DNA of 64,000 nt from Jeotgalibacillus malaysiensis (GCA_000818095.1 CP009416.1:2464501-2528500); one strand, 5' to 3'. Shown: positions 45,169 to 58,543, counted from the stretch's first letter. Notes: generated by a model from the letters alone, not told the origin. Numbers and translations are program-made.

Positions 45169-45921
45169 TTATTTTTCAACTGACCAGTCAAGGGAATCAA
45201 GAAACTCCAGCACATCCTCATGCAGCTGTTCCTTCTCTTTATCAAGCGTAATCACGTGGCCTGACTCCTCATACCATTTCAGCTTCTTCTGATCAGTTTC
45301 AATGCCTTCAAAGATAATATTTGCTGAATCTGTATTAATCATGTGATCATGTCTTCCCTGCACAACAAAAGTTGGCGTATAGATCATATCAACAGAATTT
45401 CTCACATCACCAATCAGCTCCTGAAGTGCCTTCAGCGTCTGCATCGGTGTCTTTTCAAATTCCTTCATTTCAGCTTCAATCTGATCTTCATCTTTTTTCT
45501 CATATTTCTTAAATTCGCGGGCGTACTCTAAAACTCCTTTGTACATCACTTCTTCACTCTTAATGTACATCGGCGCACACATTGTCACGATACCCTTTAC
45601 AGGAGCAGTGTAACCTAACTTCAGTGAAAATACACCACCAAGCGAAAGTCCTGCTACGGCAATTTCCTCATAACCCTGATTTTTCAGATGCTCATAGCCT
45701 GCTTCAACATCCTTCCACCAGTCCTCAGGTCCCGTTTCCACAAGCTCCTCAGGTGGCACACCATGCCCTTTATAGTGAGGTGCGTGTGATGTATATCCGT
45801 TTTTCTCTAAAAAGCGGCCAAGCATTCTCACGTCAGAAGAATTACCTGTAAAACCGTGAAGTAATAAAACAGCACGCTTCCCGCCTTCAAATGTAAATGG
45901 TTTTGGTAAATTCAATTTCAT
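45169..45921 (-). CDS. est: Carboxylesterase (Est30-like)
   Basis: A 250-residue alpha/beta hydrolase with oxyanion HGFTGNS, nucleophile elbow [10 protein letters not shown] (Ser near 94), acid VQGRHDHMI and histidine ESGHVITLD, matching the small carboxylesterases Est30/YvaK. Its place between secG and rnr is the conserved Bacillus order. Cytosolic, no signal peptide. Confidence 0.94.
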   Translation of the reverse strand: MKLNLPKPFTFEGGKRAVLLLHGFTGNSSDVRMLGRFLEKNGYTSHAPHYKGHGVPPEELVETGPEDWWKDVEAGYEHLKNQGYEEIAVAGLSLGGVFSLKLGYTAPVKGIVTMCAPMYIKSEEVMYKGVLEYAREFKKYEKKDEDQIEAEMKEFEKTPMQTLKALQELIGDVRNSVDMIYTPTFVVQGRHDHMINTDSANIIFEGIETDQKKLKWYEESGHVITLDKEKEQLHEDVLEFLDSLDWSVEK

Positions 45922-46019
45922 TTTCAGTCACTCCAATTGCTATTTCGTCTTGTTCTATTTTAGTAGAAAACGCGGTGGAAAGCTATTTGTGCGCATTGTG
46001 GGTGTGGTTTACTAAAACC

Positions 46020-46141
46020 GTTTCGCTGCGCTTCAGGGGACGCTTTCCGGACGGTGGTCGCTGAGCCTCCTCAGCTTCGCTTGCGGGGTCTCAGCTATCC
46101 CACTAATCGTCCCGGAGTCGCCCCCTTCCGCTACGCTCAAC
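46020..46141 (+). repeat. Dispersed palindromic repeat, copy 5
   Basis: Contains CTTCAGGGGACGCTTTCCGG, CTGAGCCTCCTC, TTGCGGGGTCTCAG and the closing GGAGTCGCCCCCTTCCGC; arms CGCTGCGC / GCTACGCTC are imperfect. Confidence 0.82.
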
Positions 46142-46296
46142 TATGAAAGTGCTCTACTAACAAAATGGGCAAAATTCAAAATAGCATTAACGACACGACA
46201 TTCTATATAGTCAGTTAACTATGCTCAACAACCGTATTTAAAGTCTGAATATAACCAGTATGGTTATTGAATGACATATGATGTCTCCCGACGTAG

Positions 46297-46390
46297 CGAT
46301 ACACCCGGGTTGAGTGCTGTATAATCTCTGTTGACTGCAGTGACGCTGGTGTTGAAAGCACTATACATATCACTGACTGCAGTAACACCT
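46297..46390 (+). repeat. Degenerate repeat region with CGATACACCCGGGT
   Basis: Starts with the 14-mer also found at 3998 and 4204, followed by two imperfect units of about 45 bases sharing TGACTGCAGT (46331 and 46374). No gene. Confidence 0.5.
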
Positions 46391-46470
46391 TACTTTGACA
46401 TCCTCATTTAACAATTTACCGGCTGGATGGTCATTTTAATATGCTCTCTAATTATAAATAGTAATCTCAG

Positions 46471-46594
46471 TCGAGCGTAGCGGAAGGGGGGCGACTCCTG
46501 CGGGATTTGACGGACAGCTGAGATCCCGCAGTGCGAAGCACGAGGAGGCTCAGCGCCGTCCCCGCGGAAAGCGTCCCCCCTGCAGCGTAGCGAG
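46471..46594 (-). repeat. Dispersed palindromic repeat, copy 6 (inverted)
   Basis: Core in reverse orientation: GCTGAGATCCCGC, GAGGAGGCTCAGC, CGCGGAAAGCGTCCCCCC. Its centre has the same GCTGAG variant as copy 5, 330 bases away. Confidence 0.85.
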
Positions 46595-46659
46595 ACGTTT
46601 ATAAACGCCATTCTACTTAAAAGAGTCCTTCTCTAACAATTTTTTAAATAGAAAAAATA

Positions 46660-46685
46660 AAAACCCGACCATCCGATCGGGTTTT
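46660..46685 (-). terminator. Terminator of secG
   Basis: Stem AAAACCCGA / TCGGGTTTT, followed on the minus strand by TATTTTTTC. Confidence 0.88.
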
Positions 46686-46691
46686 AAACAT

Positions 46692-46925
46692 TTATTGTAG
46701 CACAAAGGCAACTGAAATCGTCAGAACGAAAAACAGTACCGAAAGAACAATTGTAATACGGTTTAAAACAAGGTCAATCCCACGTGCTTTCTGCTTGCCG
46801 AAAAGCTGTTCAGCACCACCAGAAATGGCGCCTGAAAGACCAGCACTTTTACCTGACTGCAGAAGAACCACGACGATCAACGAGATACATACGATGACTA
46901 ATAGGACAGTTAATAATGTTTCCAT
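46692..46925 (-). CDS. secG: Preprotein translocase subunit SecG
   Basis: A 77-residue protein with two membrane helices ([19 protein letters not shown] and [19 protein letters not shown]) joined by the conserved [20 protein letters not shown] loop. Start at 46925 eight bases after AGGAGG. Part of SecYEG. Its place upstream of est and rnr is conserved. Confidence 0.96.
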   Translation of the reverse strand: METLLTVLLVIVCISLIVVVLLQSGKSAGLSGAISGGAEQLFGKQKARGIDLVLNRITIVLSVLFFVLTISVAFVLQ

Positions 46926-47065
46926 GTGTTCCACCTCCTGAACCGATCTTACACTCGTTTCATTTTATCATACGCCCATAAGGCATACAATCTTTGTTTT
47001 TGACATTATTTAAAAACACTCAAATTTGTCAGAAAACTCATTTAGGCATAGAATTAAACCAAAAC

Positions 47066-47080
47066 TGACACAAATGTCGG
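47066..47080. promoter_or_regulatory. Putative operator TGACACAAATGTCGG at the ABC exporter start
   Basis: Matches 14 of 15 bases of the site at 9149-9163 before the RND exporter. Here it abuts the ribosome site (GGGAGG), so a bound repressor would lie downstream of the promoter. Confidence 0.5.
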
Positions 47081-47091
47081 GAGGCTAAATA

Positions 47092-48045
47092 ATGAACGGA
47101 ATCATTCATGTTGAGCATATTGAAAAAACATTTAAAGGTGATGTAAAAGCTGTTAGAGATGTTTCATTTGATGTTGCAGAAGGTGAATTTTTTGCGTTTT
47201 TGGGGCCGAACGGAGCGGGTAAATCCACAACCGTTCAGCTGCTGACAACATTACTGAAGCCGACAGCCGGAAAGCTTGAAGTAGCCGGATATGACGTCAG
47301 TAAGGACCCGGAAAAGGTTAGATTATCGATTGGCGTTGCGCTTCAGGAAACGGGAATTGATCCTGATCTGAAAGGAAGAGAATTACTTGAGTTTCAGGCA
47401 AGACTTTTTGGCTTTTCAAAAAAAGAAGCGAAAAAGCGCGCAGAAGAACTGCTCGAACTCGTTGGGCTGACCGAAGATGCTGACCGTCTAAGCGGTAAAT
47501 ATTCTGGCGGGATGAGAAGAAGGCTCGACCTTGCGATGACTTTAGTGCATCAGCCGAAAATTCTATTCCTTGATGAACCGACAACCGGCCTTGATCCCGC
47601 GAACAGAAAAGCAATTTGGCGTGAGATAAAGCGCCTCAATAAAGAAGAAGGCACTACGATTTTTCTTACTACACAGTATTTAGAGGAAGCGGATCAGCTG
47701 GCTGACAGAATTTCAATCATTAATAAAGGTCAGATCGTTGCGACCGGAACCCCTGCTGAGCTGAAGCGTACGCTAGGGCTTGATGCGATTGTTCTTCAAT
47801 TTGAAGAGGAAGAAGAAGCGAAGAGCGCTTATGAAGCCGTTTCTTCAGATGAATACCAGACTGAACGTGTAAAAAATGATGTCACGATTCTAGCTGAAAA
47901 TGGAACTTCTATTTTAGCAGACGTGATCAGAAAACTGGATGAGCGGAACCTGCATCCTGCCCAGTTAAATGTGAAGCCGCCTTCTCTTGATGACGTATTT
48001 ATTCAGGTAACGAAAGATCAGAAAGAAGGTGGACTCAATGAATAA
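47092..48045 (+). CDS. ABC exporter ATP-binding protein (DrrA-like)
   Basis: A 317-residue ATPase with Walker A FLGPNGAGKSTTVQLL, signature KYSGGMRRRLDLAM, Walker B ILFLDEPTTGLDP and a C-terminal domain (about 230-317) typical of the daunorubicin-resistance DrrA branch. Forms an exporter with the permease whose start overlaps its end. Substrate unknown; probably drugs or lipids. GGGAGG ribosome site. Confidence 0.9.
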   Translation: MNGIIHVEHIEKTFKGDVKAVRDVSFDVAEGEFFAFLGPNGAGKSTTVQLLTTLLKPTAGKLEVAGYDVSKDPEKVRLSIGVALQETGIDPDLKGRELLEFQARLFGFSKKEAKKRAEELLELVGLTEDADRLSGKYSGGMRRRLDLAMTLVHQPKILFLDEPTTGLDPANRKAIWREIKRLNKEEGTTIFLTTQYLEEADQLADRISIINKGQIVATGTPAELKRTLGLDAIVLQFEEEEEAKSAYEAVSSDEYQTERVKNDVTILAENGTSILADVIRKLDERNLHPAQLNVKPPSLDDVFIQVTKDQKEGGLNE

Positions 48046-48829
48046 GCAGCAGGGTAATTTCTTTTCAGATACGCTTGTCATGACTAAAAGAAGTATTGTC
48101 ACAATCCTTAGGAACCCGCTGATTTTTATTCCGAACCTTGCAATCAGTATGTTCTTTCTTTTCGTATATGAAGCGGGGCTGAGCGGGATTGCGAATTTAC
48201 CTGCATTTGAAGGTGCTAATTATCTGGCATTTATCCTGCCTGTTTCGATCGTTTCTGCTGCGATTGGCGGTGCTGGTGGTGCTGGCCAGGCACTGGTAAA
48301 AGATCTCGATAACGGCTTTTTCTCAAGACTGCTTTTAACACCAAGCTCCCGGCTCGCGATTGTCCTCGGACCGATTATCGCAGGCATGCTCCAGCTCGTT
48401 ATTCAAGCCGGACTCATTATCTGTGTAGGATTTATCTTAGGACTTGAAGTTGCCGGCGGTGCACTTGGCGTTGTCGTTGTCCTGTTACTAACGCTCGGCT
48501 GGGGACTCGCATTTGCCGGCTACTCTGTAGGCGTTGCGCTCCGGGCCAAAAATGCACAGTCTGCACAGGCAGGAACATTTATCTTCTTCCCACTGATTTT
48601 TCTCAGTACAACATTTGTGCCATATGAGCTAATTGATGCTGCATGGTTAAAAGTTGCAGCGTCCATCAATCCGGTCACTTATCTATTTGAAGCAATGCGG
48701 ACAGTACTGATCGATGGATTCACTGATACATGGCCAATCGTTCTTGGATTTTTAGTGATTGCCGGACTTTGCGCGATTACTATCACATTCTCTGCTGTTT
48801 CAGCTAAAAAAGCGGTTAGTACGGATTAA
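48038..48829 (+). CDS. ABC-2 type permease (DrrB-like)
   Basis: A 263-residue membrane protein with six predicted helices, starting MNKQQGNFF and containing GGAGGAGQALVKDLDNGFFSRLL followed by the long hydrophobic centre and INPVTYLFEAMR, all typical of ABC2 DrrB permeases. Start at 48038 overlaps the ATPase stop (ATGAATAA), after AAGGTGG. Confidence 0.9.
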   Translation: MNKQQGNFFSDTLVMTKRSIVTILRNPLIFIPNLAISMFFLFVYEAGLSGIANLPAFEGANYLAFILPVSIVSAAIGGAGGAGQALVKDLDNGFFSRLLLTPSSRLAIVLGPIIAGMLQLVIQAGLIICVGFILGLEVAGGALGVVVVLLLTLGWGLAFAGYSVGVALRAKNAQSAQAGTFIFFPLIFLSTTFVPYELIDAAWLKVAASINPVTYLFEAMRTVLIDGFTDTWPIVLGFLVIAGLCAITITFSAVSAKKAVSTD

Positions 48830-48842
48830 ATCAAAACAAAGC

Positions 48843-48867
48843 GGCTGCTTCGCACGGCAGCCTTTTT
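48843..48867 (+). terminator. Terminator of the ABC exporter operon
   Basis: Stem GGCTGC / GCAGCC with an 8-base loop, followed by TTTTT. Confidence 0.8.
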
Positions 48868-48885
48868 AATATTCTTATTGTGAGT

Positions 48886-49323
48886 TTACCTATAGACACT
48901 CTCACAAGTATTGGCCTGTGGTTCATAAAAGCAGTGCTCCTTAAACTGTCCGGAAAATAGCTGATCATACCACGTCGGCGGGCACGGCGCATACGGATTA
49001 AAATACCAGAGAGCATATTTCGAAGGATGCTGCCTCCAGTTTTTTACGACCTGTCTCGCCAGATCTCTCTCCAGATCCCTTGCCAGACTATAAAATAAAT
49101 TACCTTTTTGCACTGCTTCAAAAGAATAATTATTACCCTGAATCTGAAAAATCACATCATTAATCGTCCTGACATCCCTAAAATCCAGACAATCAGCCAC
49201 AGCACGATTCACAACCACATTCCCCACCATCAGCATCCCAAGCTTCCCTTCCCCTTCAGTCTCAGCCCTGATCATCCTCGCAATTAAATCAATATCCTTG
49301 CTGGTGTGTTTTACTCTAGTCAC
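48886..49323 (-). CDS. cwlJ: Spore cortex-lytic hydrolase CwlJ
   Basis: A 145-residue hydrolase_2/SleB-domain protein: DIDLIARMIRAETEGEGKLGM with the catalytic glutamate, VGNVVVNRAVADC, and the closing SKYALWYFNPYAPCPPTW and FYEPQANTCESVY characteristic of CwlJ. Acts in germination on spore cortex and lacks a signal peptide, as CwlJ does. Start is a GTG at 49323, six bases after GAGGTG. Shows that the organism sporulates. Confidence 0.9.
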   Translation of the reverse strand: MTRVKHTSKDIDLIARMIRAETEGEGKLGMLMVGNVVVNRAVADCLDFRDVRTINDVIFQIQGNNYSFEAVQKGNLFYSLARDLERDLARQVVKNWRQHPSKYALWYFNPYAPCPPTWYDQLFSGQFKEHCFYEPQANTCESVYR

Positions 49324-49387
49324 GTTTTTCACCTCTTGAGTATTGTATGAGAGAGGTTTTGAAAGATGTCAGGGGACCGGTACATCC

Positions 49388-49504
49388 GGGACGGAGTTGT
49401 GTGTTCCACTTTTAGAATCATTATAAAAACGAATCACTCAACTCCGTCCCGGCATGCACCATTTTTAGAATCATTACAAAAACGAATCACTTAACTCCGT
49501 CCCC
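49388..49504. repeat. Second palindromic repeat family (GGGACGGAGTTG)
   Basis: Arms GGGACGGAGTTG and CAACTCCGTCCC (49388-49450), then a second tandem unit sharing TTTTAGAATCATTA-AAAACGAATCAC-TAACTCCGTCCCC. A related palindrome lies at 57492-57554. Confidence 0.78.
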
Positions 49505-49522
49505 GCTGTGCCGCCACAAAAA

Positions 49523-49552
49523 ATCCCCCCTGCCATTACAGACAGAGGGGAT
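49523..49552 (-). terminator. Terminator of eno
   Basis: Minus-strand stem ATCCCCTCTGTC / GGCAGGGGGGAT with minor mismatches, followed by TTTTTTG. Ends the glycolytic operon. Confidence 0.85.
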
Positions 49553-49558
49553 GATTAA

Positions 49559-50872
<1,314 letters not shown>

Positions 50873-50913
50873 TTAAATGATTTTCGGGATATATTACTTT
50901 TAATATTTTGACC

Positions 50914-51034
50914 GTTAATTGCCGCTTCAGGGGGGACGCTTTCCGTGGCCGGGCGGTGAGCCAGCAGGCTTCGCCATGCTTTGTCTCACCTGTCCCTTCC
51001 TGCCGCAGGAGTCGCCCTCTTACGCTTCAATCAA
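50914..51034 (+). repeat. Dispersed palindromic repeat, copy 7
   Basis: GCTTCAGGGGGGACGCTTTCCG, GGTGAGCC and TTGTCTCACC of the family core, but the CTCCTC and GCGGGG parts are altered; closes GGAGTCGCCCTCTTACGCTTC. Confidence 0.78.
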
Positions 51035-51177
51035 GTAGGTGCAAGTCATATGACAGCAAAATTCAATCTGCAGGCCGGAAGTACACTGCGTCATAGATTC
51101 ACTATCTAAAATAACATTGTGTGTGAAACAAAATCCGGAAGTTATTTTGTTTCTTTTATAAAGAAGTATCCAGCAGA

Positions 51178-51290
51178 CCGAAGCGTAAGGCGGCGACTTC
51201 GGGACGATTAGTGGGAAGCTGAGACCCCGCAGCGCAAAGCGCGAGGAGGCTCGGCAACCACCGTCCGGAAAGCGTCCGCCTGAAGCGGAG
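51178..51290 (-). repeat. Dispersed palindromic repeat, copy 8 (inverted)
   Basis: Arms CCGAAGCGTAAGGCGG / CCGCCTGAAGCGG with core GCTGAGACCCCGC, GAGGAGGCTCGGC, GGAAAGCGTCCGCC in reverse orientation. Copies 7 and 8 are inverted to each other in the gpmI-eno gap. Confidence 0.83.
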
Positions 51291-51309
51291 TTCTGCGTTT
51301 CCAGAAAAC

Positions 51310-53602
<2,293 letters not shown>

Positions 53603-53617
53603 TCATCCTTTCCCGGT

Positions 53618-54802
53618 TTACTTATCGTTTAGTGCGACAACGCCTGGAAGATCTTTACCTTCCATAAACTCAAGAGAGGCACCGCCACCTGTTGAGATAT
53701 GACTCATTTTATCAGCCATGCCGAACTTTTCGACTGCTGCAGCTGAGTCTCCTCCACCGATGACAGAATATGTATCCTGTGCATCAGCAAGGGCCTGTCC
53801 TACCGCTTTTGTACCATTTGCAAATGAATCAAGTTCAAATACTCCCATTGGTCCGTTCCAGATCACAAGCTTGGACTGAAGGATCACATCACGGTACAAT
53901 TCGCGTGTTTTCGGTCCGATATCAAGACCTTCCCAGTCAGATGGAATTTCATCGACAGGAACTTCTTTAATGTTTGCATCGTTTGAAAAATCATCCGCTA
54001 CAACGATATCGACCGGCATATAGAACTTCACGCCTTTGTCTTCTGCTTTTTTCATAAATTCTTTTGCAAGATCGATCTTATCTTCTTCTAAAAGAGATTT
54101 TCCGATTTCATGACCCTGTGCTTTTACAAATGTATAAGCAAGGCCGCCACCAATAATCAGGTTATCTACTTTATCAAGCAGATGATCGATGACACCGATC
54201 TTGTCTTTTACTTTTGCTCCGCCAATAATTGCTGTAAACGGACGCTCCGGATTAGATAAAGCTTTTCCTAATACATCAAGCTCTTTTTCCATGAGCAGAC
54301 CTGATACAGCCGGAATGTGTTCTGCAATACCTGCAGTAGAAGCGTGTGCACGGTGTGCCGCTCCGAACGCATCATTGACATACACGTCAGCAAGGCTTGC
54401 AAACTGCTTCGCAAGTTCAGCATCGTTCTTTTCCTCACCAGGGTAGAAGCGCACATTTTCAAGAACGAGAATGTCTCCTTCTTCAAGAGAAGCAACAGCT
54501 TCTTCAGCTTTCTCACCATATGCTTCCTCAACTGTTTTCACGTCTTTTCCAATCAGTGAAGACAAATGCGCTGCAACAGGTGCCAGACGAAGTTCCTCAA
54601 CAACTTCACCTTTTGGACGACCAAGGTGGCTCGCTAAAATCACCTTTGCTCCGGCTTCTGTTAAATACTTGATCGTTGGAAGAGCAGCACGCACGCGTGT
54701 ATCATCTGTCACTTCTCCGTCCTTCATCGGTACGTTAAAGTCTACGCGGCAAAATACCCGTTTCCCTTTAAGATCAACATCTTTCATGCTTTTCTTGTTC
54801 AT
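53618..54802 (-). CDS. pgk: Phosphoglycerate kinase
   Basis: A 394-residue two-domain kinase, substrate-level ATP synthesis in glycolysis. [11 protein letters not shown] at the N-terminus, [22 protein letters not shown] in the hinge region, and nucleotide loop [15 protein letters not shown]. It lies 21 bases before tpiA and after a terminator-like hairpin following gapA. Confidence 0.98.
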   Translation of the reverse strand: MNKKSMKDVDLKGKRVFCRVDFNVPMKDGEVTDDTRVRAALPTIKYLTEAGAKVILASHLGRPKGEVVEELRLAPVAAHLSSLIGKDVKTVEEAYGEKAEEAVASLEEGDILVLENVRFYPGEEKNDAELAKQFASLADVYVNDAFGAAHRAHASTAGIAEHIPAVSGLLMEKELDVLGKALSNPERPFTAIIGGAKVKDKIGVIDHLLDKVDNLIIGGGLAYTFVKAQGHEIGKSLLEEDKIDLAKEFMKKAEDKGVKFYMPVDIVVADDFSNDANIKEVPVDEIPSDWEGLDIGPKTRELYRDVILQSKLVIWNGPMGVFELDSFANGTKAVGQALADAQDTYSVIGGGDSAAAVEKFGMADKMSHISTGGGASLEFMEGKDLPGVVALNDK

Positions 54803-54840
54803 TGAATACAGGCCTCCTTCAATTTATTGGCAAGCGGATG

Positions 54841-54872
54841 AAAAAAGGGAGTGGGGATCATTCCCCGCTCCC
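54841..54872 (-). terminator. Hairpin between gapA and pgk (partial terminator or processing site)
   Basis: Minus-strand stem GGGAG-C-GGGG / CCCC-A-CTCCC followed by TTTTTT. It would reduce readthrough from gapA into pgk, matching the higher gapA message known in Bacillus. Confidence 0.7.
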
Positions 54873-54943
54873 CGTTTCACCCTCTTATTATAAGGGATGA
54901 CTGGCTGAAAGACCAATCATACTCTATTTAAAACCCGGACTTC

Positions 54944-55990
<1,047 letters not shown>

Positions 55991-56010
55991 TTAATATATT
56001 TTAAAAGGTC

Positions 56011-57036
56011 TTACCCTTTCAAAAGCTCTTTTGCTGCTCCTTCGTCTGTAATCAGCGTCGAAGAAGTCTGTGGTGCGCCTTTAAAATAAGCGCGGATTGC
56101 CTGTGCCTTCGAATGTCCTCCGGCTACTGCAAATACGTTAGGTACATTGCTCAGGTCCTTTAGCTGAAGTCCGATGGTTTTTACCTTGTGAACAATATTG
56201 CCTTCCACGTCAAAATAATAACCAAATGCCTCGCCGACAGCCTGTCCTTCAGCAATCGTTTTAAAGTGATCTTCTGAAGTGTTGCGGCGTTTTGCCATTG
56301 TATGAGCGTCACCGATTCCATGAAGAACGATATCTGCTGAAGTAATAAGAGACATCACTTCTTTAATCGCAGGCTCTTTTGTAATCGATTCATACACTTC
56401 ACGGCTGACCTGATCCGGCACATATAAAACTCTGTGCCTCGCACCTGACTTGAGTGCCATTGTCGAGCAAATTGTATTCGCCTGGTTCTGAACATCCTCA
56501 CCAATTCCGCCACGCGCAGGGACAAATAATGTTTCCGGAGTGGCAAAGTCAGGCGTCAGCATGCCCGCTACTGCAGACATCGTTGTACCACCGGTCACTG
56601 CAATGACTGTGTCAGTGCCGACATAAGGCTTCATACTCTGAATCGCTGCCCGGCCAAGTTCTTCCTTTACCCACGGCGAATCGTCACTGTCACCGGGTAC
56701 GATCATAACCTCTTTTACTTTCAGCATCTCTTTTAAAGACTGCTCCATTAAGGTTATACCCGATATCTCATTGATCATGCGTTCAAGTGGGATAAGGATT
56801 TCCATTCCACCTTTTGTCAGGCTCATACCTGAAGAATGGATATGGATCAGATCCTGAGCTTTCAACTGCTCAACCTCTTTCCTTAAAACCCGCTCTGTCA
56901 TACCAAGGGACTGTGCAAGACTTCTTCTGCCGACAGGCTGTAAAAACCTGACTGACCTCAAAACCTGGTACTTCAGTTGAATCTCTTCAAGCAGGTCAGG
57001 CACCAGACGCTTTTGGATGTCAATTACATTTGCCAT
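56011..57036 (-). CDS. cggR: Central glycolytic genes regulator CggR
   Basis: A 341-residue SorC/DeoR-type repressor. N-terminal helix-turn-helix (GRRSLAQSLGMTERVLRKEVEQL, about 37-59) and C-terminal sugar-phosphate-binding domain with VIAVTGGTTMSAVA and VLHGIGDAH. Fructose-1,6-bisphosphate relieves its repression of cggR-gapA. An operator of its known type lies upstream at 57106-57141. Confidence 0.96.
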   Translation of the reverse strand: MANVIDIQKRLVPDLLEEIQLKYQVLRSVRFLQPVGRRSLAQSLGMTERVLRKEVEQLKAQDLIHIHSSGMSLTKGGMEILIPLERMINEISGITLMEQSLKEMLKVKEVMIVPGDSDDSPWVKEELGRAAIQSMKPYVGTDTVIAVTGGTTMSAVAGMLTPDFATPETLFVPARGGIGEDVQNQANTICSTMALKSGARHRVLYVPDQVSREVYESITKEPAIKEVMSLITSADIVLHGIGDAHTMAKRRNTSEDHFKTIAEGQAVGEAFGYYFDVEGNIVHKVKTIGLQLKDLSNVPNVFAVAGGHSKAQAIRAYFKGAPQTSSTLITDEGAAKELLKG

Positions 57037-57105
57037 ATCAAAGCTCCTTTTCAGTGAAACATCACTTCAAGGCCCGGCAATTTTCCTGACATCGAAGTGT
57101 TCCTG

Positions 57106-57141
57106 GTCGTTTTTTGTCCCGCATAGACATATTATGTCCCA
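57106..57141 (-). promoter_or_regulatory. CggR operator
   Basis: The minus strand reads GGGAC-N6-TGTC-N4-CGGGAC-N6-CGAC, matching the tandem CggR site CGGGAC-N6-TGTC twice except that the last half-site is CGAC. It lies 70-105 bases upstream of cggR. Confidence 0.85.
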
Positions 57142-57213
57142 TTCAGTCCAAAAAAAGATCCCTGCTACAGCTCTAATAATAGCAAGGTTCTTAGAACGTT
57201 TCAAGAAATAAAG

Positions 57214-57453
57214 TCAAGACATTTTTTGAAAACGTTTACTTATTGTCACAAAATCAATATTGCCAGCCTGAATAATTTCACCCTCTACTTCGATTACTGG
57301 AATCATCAGGCCATACTTCTCCGTCCACTCATCAGACGTATCAATATCACGTTCTTCTATTTCAAAACCGAAATCTTCCTGGGCGAGCGTAAGCATTAAT
57401 TTTCCTTCATCACATAAGCCGCAGTTTTTGCGGGTGTAGTAGTGCACGATCAT
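57214..57453 (-). CDS. Glutaredoxin family protein
   Basis: A 79-residue protein with redox motif YYTRKNCGLCDEGKLML (C-G-L-C) and cis-proline region LMIPVIEVEGE, of the short NrdH/YtnI-like glutaredoxin type often found beside cggR in Bacillales. Start at 57453, six bases after GAGGTG; the longer frame runs through a palindromic repeat. Confidence 0.88.
   Translation of the reverse strand: MIVHYYTRKNCGLCDEGKLMLTLAQEDFGFEIEERDIDTSDEWTEKYGLMIPVIEVEGEIIQAGNIDFVTISKRFQKMS
57226..57240 (+). promoter_or_regulatory. cre consensus match upstream of cggR
   Basis: TTGAAAACGTTTACT fits WTGNAANCGNWNNCW at every position. It lies inside the 3' end of the glutaredoxin gene, about 190 bases before cggR. 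It could be a CcpA site or chance coding sequence. Confidence 0.45.
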
Positions 57454-57491
57454 GGAGGTCACCTCATTTACGGGATTTAGGCGGAGCGGGC

Positions 57492-57554
57492 GGGACGGAG
57501 TTGAGTAAGTCACTTTTATAATCATTCTGATAATGACTCACTCAACTCCGTCCC
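57492..57554. repeat. Second palindromic repeat family, copy near glutaredoxin
   Basis: Perfect outer arms GGGACGGAGTTGAGT / ACTCAACTCCGTCCC with centre CTTTTATAATCATTCTGATAA-like sequence; followed by CCCGCTGTGCCG as at 49501. It could fold into a strong hairpin upstream of the glutaredoxin start. Confidence 0.83.
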
Positions 57555-57568
57555 CGCTGTGCCGGTAC

Positions 57569-57599
57569 AAAAAAACCGATCACTTCACTCAGTGATCGG
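57569..57599 (-). terminator. Terminator on the minus strand without its gene
   Basis: Perfect stem CCGATCAC / GTGATCGG followed on the minus strand by TTTTTTT. No minus-strand gene precedes it in the window, suggesting the gene it served was lost or displaced next to the prophage border. Confidence 0.8.
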
Positions 57600-57758
57600 C
57601 AGTAACATACGCCCTCGAAGGGAATCGTCCAAAAGCCGATCATTACTATAATATAAGGTTTCTGCTCAAAAATGTGTAGCGCTATGTGTATCAAAAGTGA
57701 TTTATCTATGCTTTTCTATGACTTTCTTCTATATAAATTAATACTGGAGGTAATTGAA

Positions 57759-57932
57759 ATGAACCATGAAATTAAGGAAGAATATCTTGCTACTTTGAAT
57801 AATCTTGAGCTGAAAGAAGCTAGGAGGTTAATTCATTTCTTAGCAGGATACGCAATGGTTGTAGGTGGAGAAGAAAATGTAATGGAAATGATCCTTAAGG
57901 AGGTAAGTGAAATCAAGGAGAAAGGATATTGA
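57759..57932 (+). CDS. Small unknown protein beside the prophage border
   Basis: A 57-residue acidic helical protein (MNHEIKEEYLATLNNLELKE at the start) preceded by GGAGG eight bases upstream. No family recognised. It lies just left of the tmRNA-like att sequence, so may belong to the chromosome or to a mobile element remnant. Confidence 0.6.
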   Translation: MNHEIKEEYLATLNNLELKEARRLIHFLAGYAMVVGGEENVMEMILKEVSEIKEKGY

Positions 57933-57939
57933 TTCTAAT

Positions 57940-57961
57940 TTTGGTGGAGACGGTGGGAGTC
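57940..57961 (-). repeat. 22-base copy of the tmRNA 3' end at the prophage border
   Basis: TTTGGTGGAGACGGTGGGAG plus TC, identical to 41704-41725 of ssrA and in the same orientation. Likely att core of the prophage or a remnant of another ssrA-type element. Confidence 0.75.
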
Positions 57962-58094
57962 TGTACACATTTAAACTGATGTGATGATTTTTCATCATAA
58001 GTGCTGATATGACTGTATTCATAGTAAGTGCAAAACTGAGAATAAACATATCTGATGATTATTCTGTGACCACGTTGTGACCATTACACGAAAA

Positions 58095-58114
58095 TTCCCC
58101 TGCCAGTTAGCAGG
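58095..58114. terminator. Bidirectional hairpin after the YolD-like gene
   Basis: Stem CCCCTGC / GCAGGGG; AATTTTC on the minus side and TTTTCTT on the plus side. Confidence 0.8.
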
Positions 58115-58122
58115 GGGTTTTC

Positions 58123-58461
58123 TTATGCGTGATTCACACCAACCACTTCATCGAATTTTATTATACTTTCATGTTCCTTTTCTTCTATTACTATGTAACG
58201 CTGTTGATACTCGATCATTTTTACCTGACCAGTCACCGTTTCTTTCTTGTGACCTTTAAATACTTTCAATTCTACTTGTTGACCAAACTCCATTGATTCC
58301 TGAATTGTTAGGAAGATCAGTTCCATCATATTTTCATCCATGATCGGTTGCTTCTCCTGGTCATATTCATATTCAAAGAAATCACGCAGTTTCTCAACGT
58401 GTTCAGGCAACATCAAACTGGTCCATTTAATTGTGCCTCTGTCTTTGTTCTGATCGTCCAT
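58123..58461 (-). CDS. YolD-like family protein
   Basis: A 112-residue protein with the family opening DRGTIKWTSLMLPEHVEKLRDF and C-terminal beta region. YolD-like proteins usually accompany a Y-family polymerase (UvrX/YqjW) on phages and plasmids; no polymerase is adjacent here. Start at 58461, eight bases after AAAGGGG. Own transcription unit at the phage end, like a lysogeny-expressed accessory gene. Confidence 0.88.
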   Translation of the reverse strand: MDDQNKDRGTIKWTSLMLPEHVEKLRDFFEYEYDQEKQPIMDENMMELIFLTIQESMEFGQQVELKVFKGHKKETVTGQVKMIEYQQRYIVIEEKEHESIIKFDEVVGVNHA

Positions 58462-58521
58462 AACAATCGCCCCTTTTGATTTATTATAGGAACAAATGTT
58501 CTGTATGTAAATAAAAAAAGA

Positions 58522-58543
58522 CCGCAAGTCCAAAGACCTGCGG
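58522..58543 (-). terminator. Terminator of the lysis operon
   Basis: Minus-strand stem CCGCAGGTC / GACTTGCGG with one mismatch, followed by TCTTTTTTT. Confidence 0.82.

Noticed and set aside
57595-57660. tRNA T-arm-like sequence near GATTCCCTTCGAGGG
   Set aside because: No matching D-arm, anticodon arm or acceptor stem around it.
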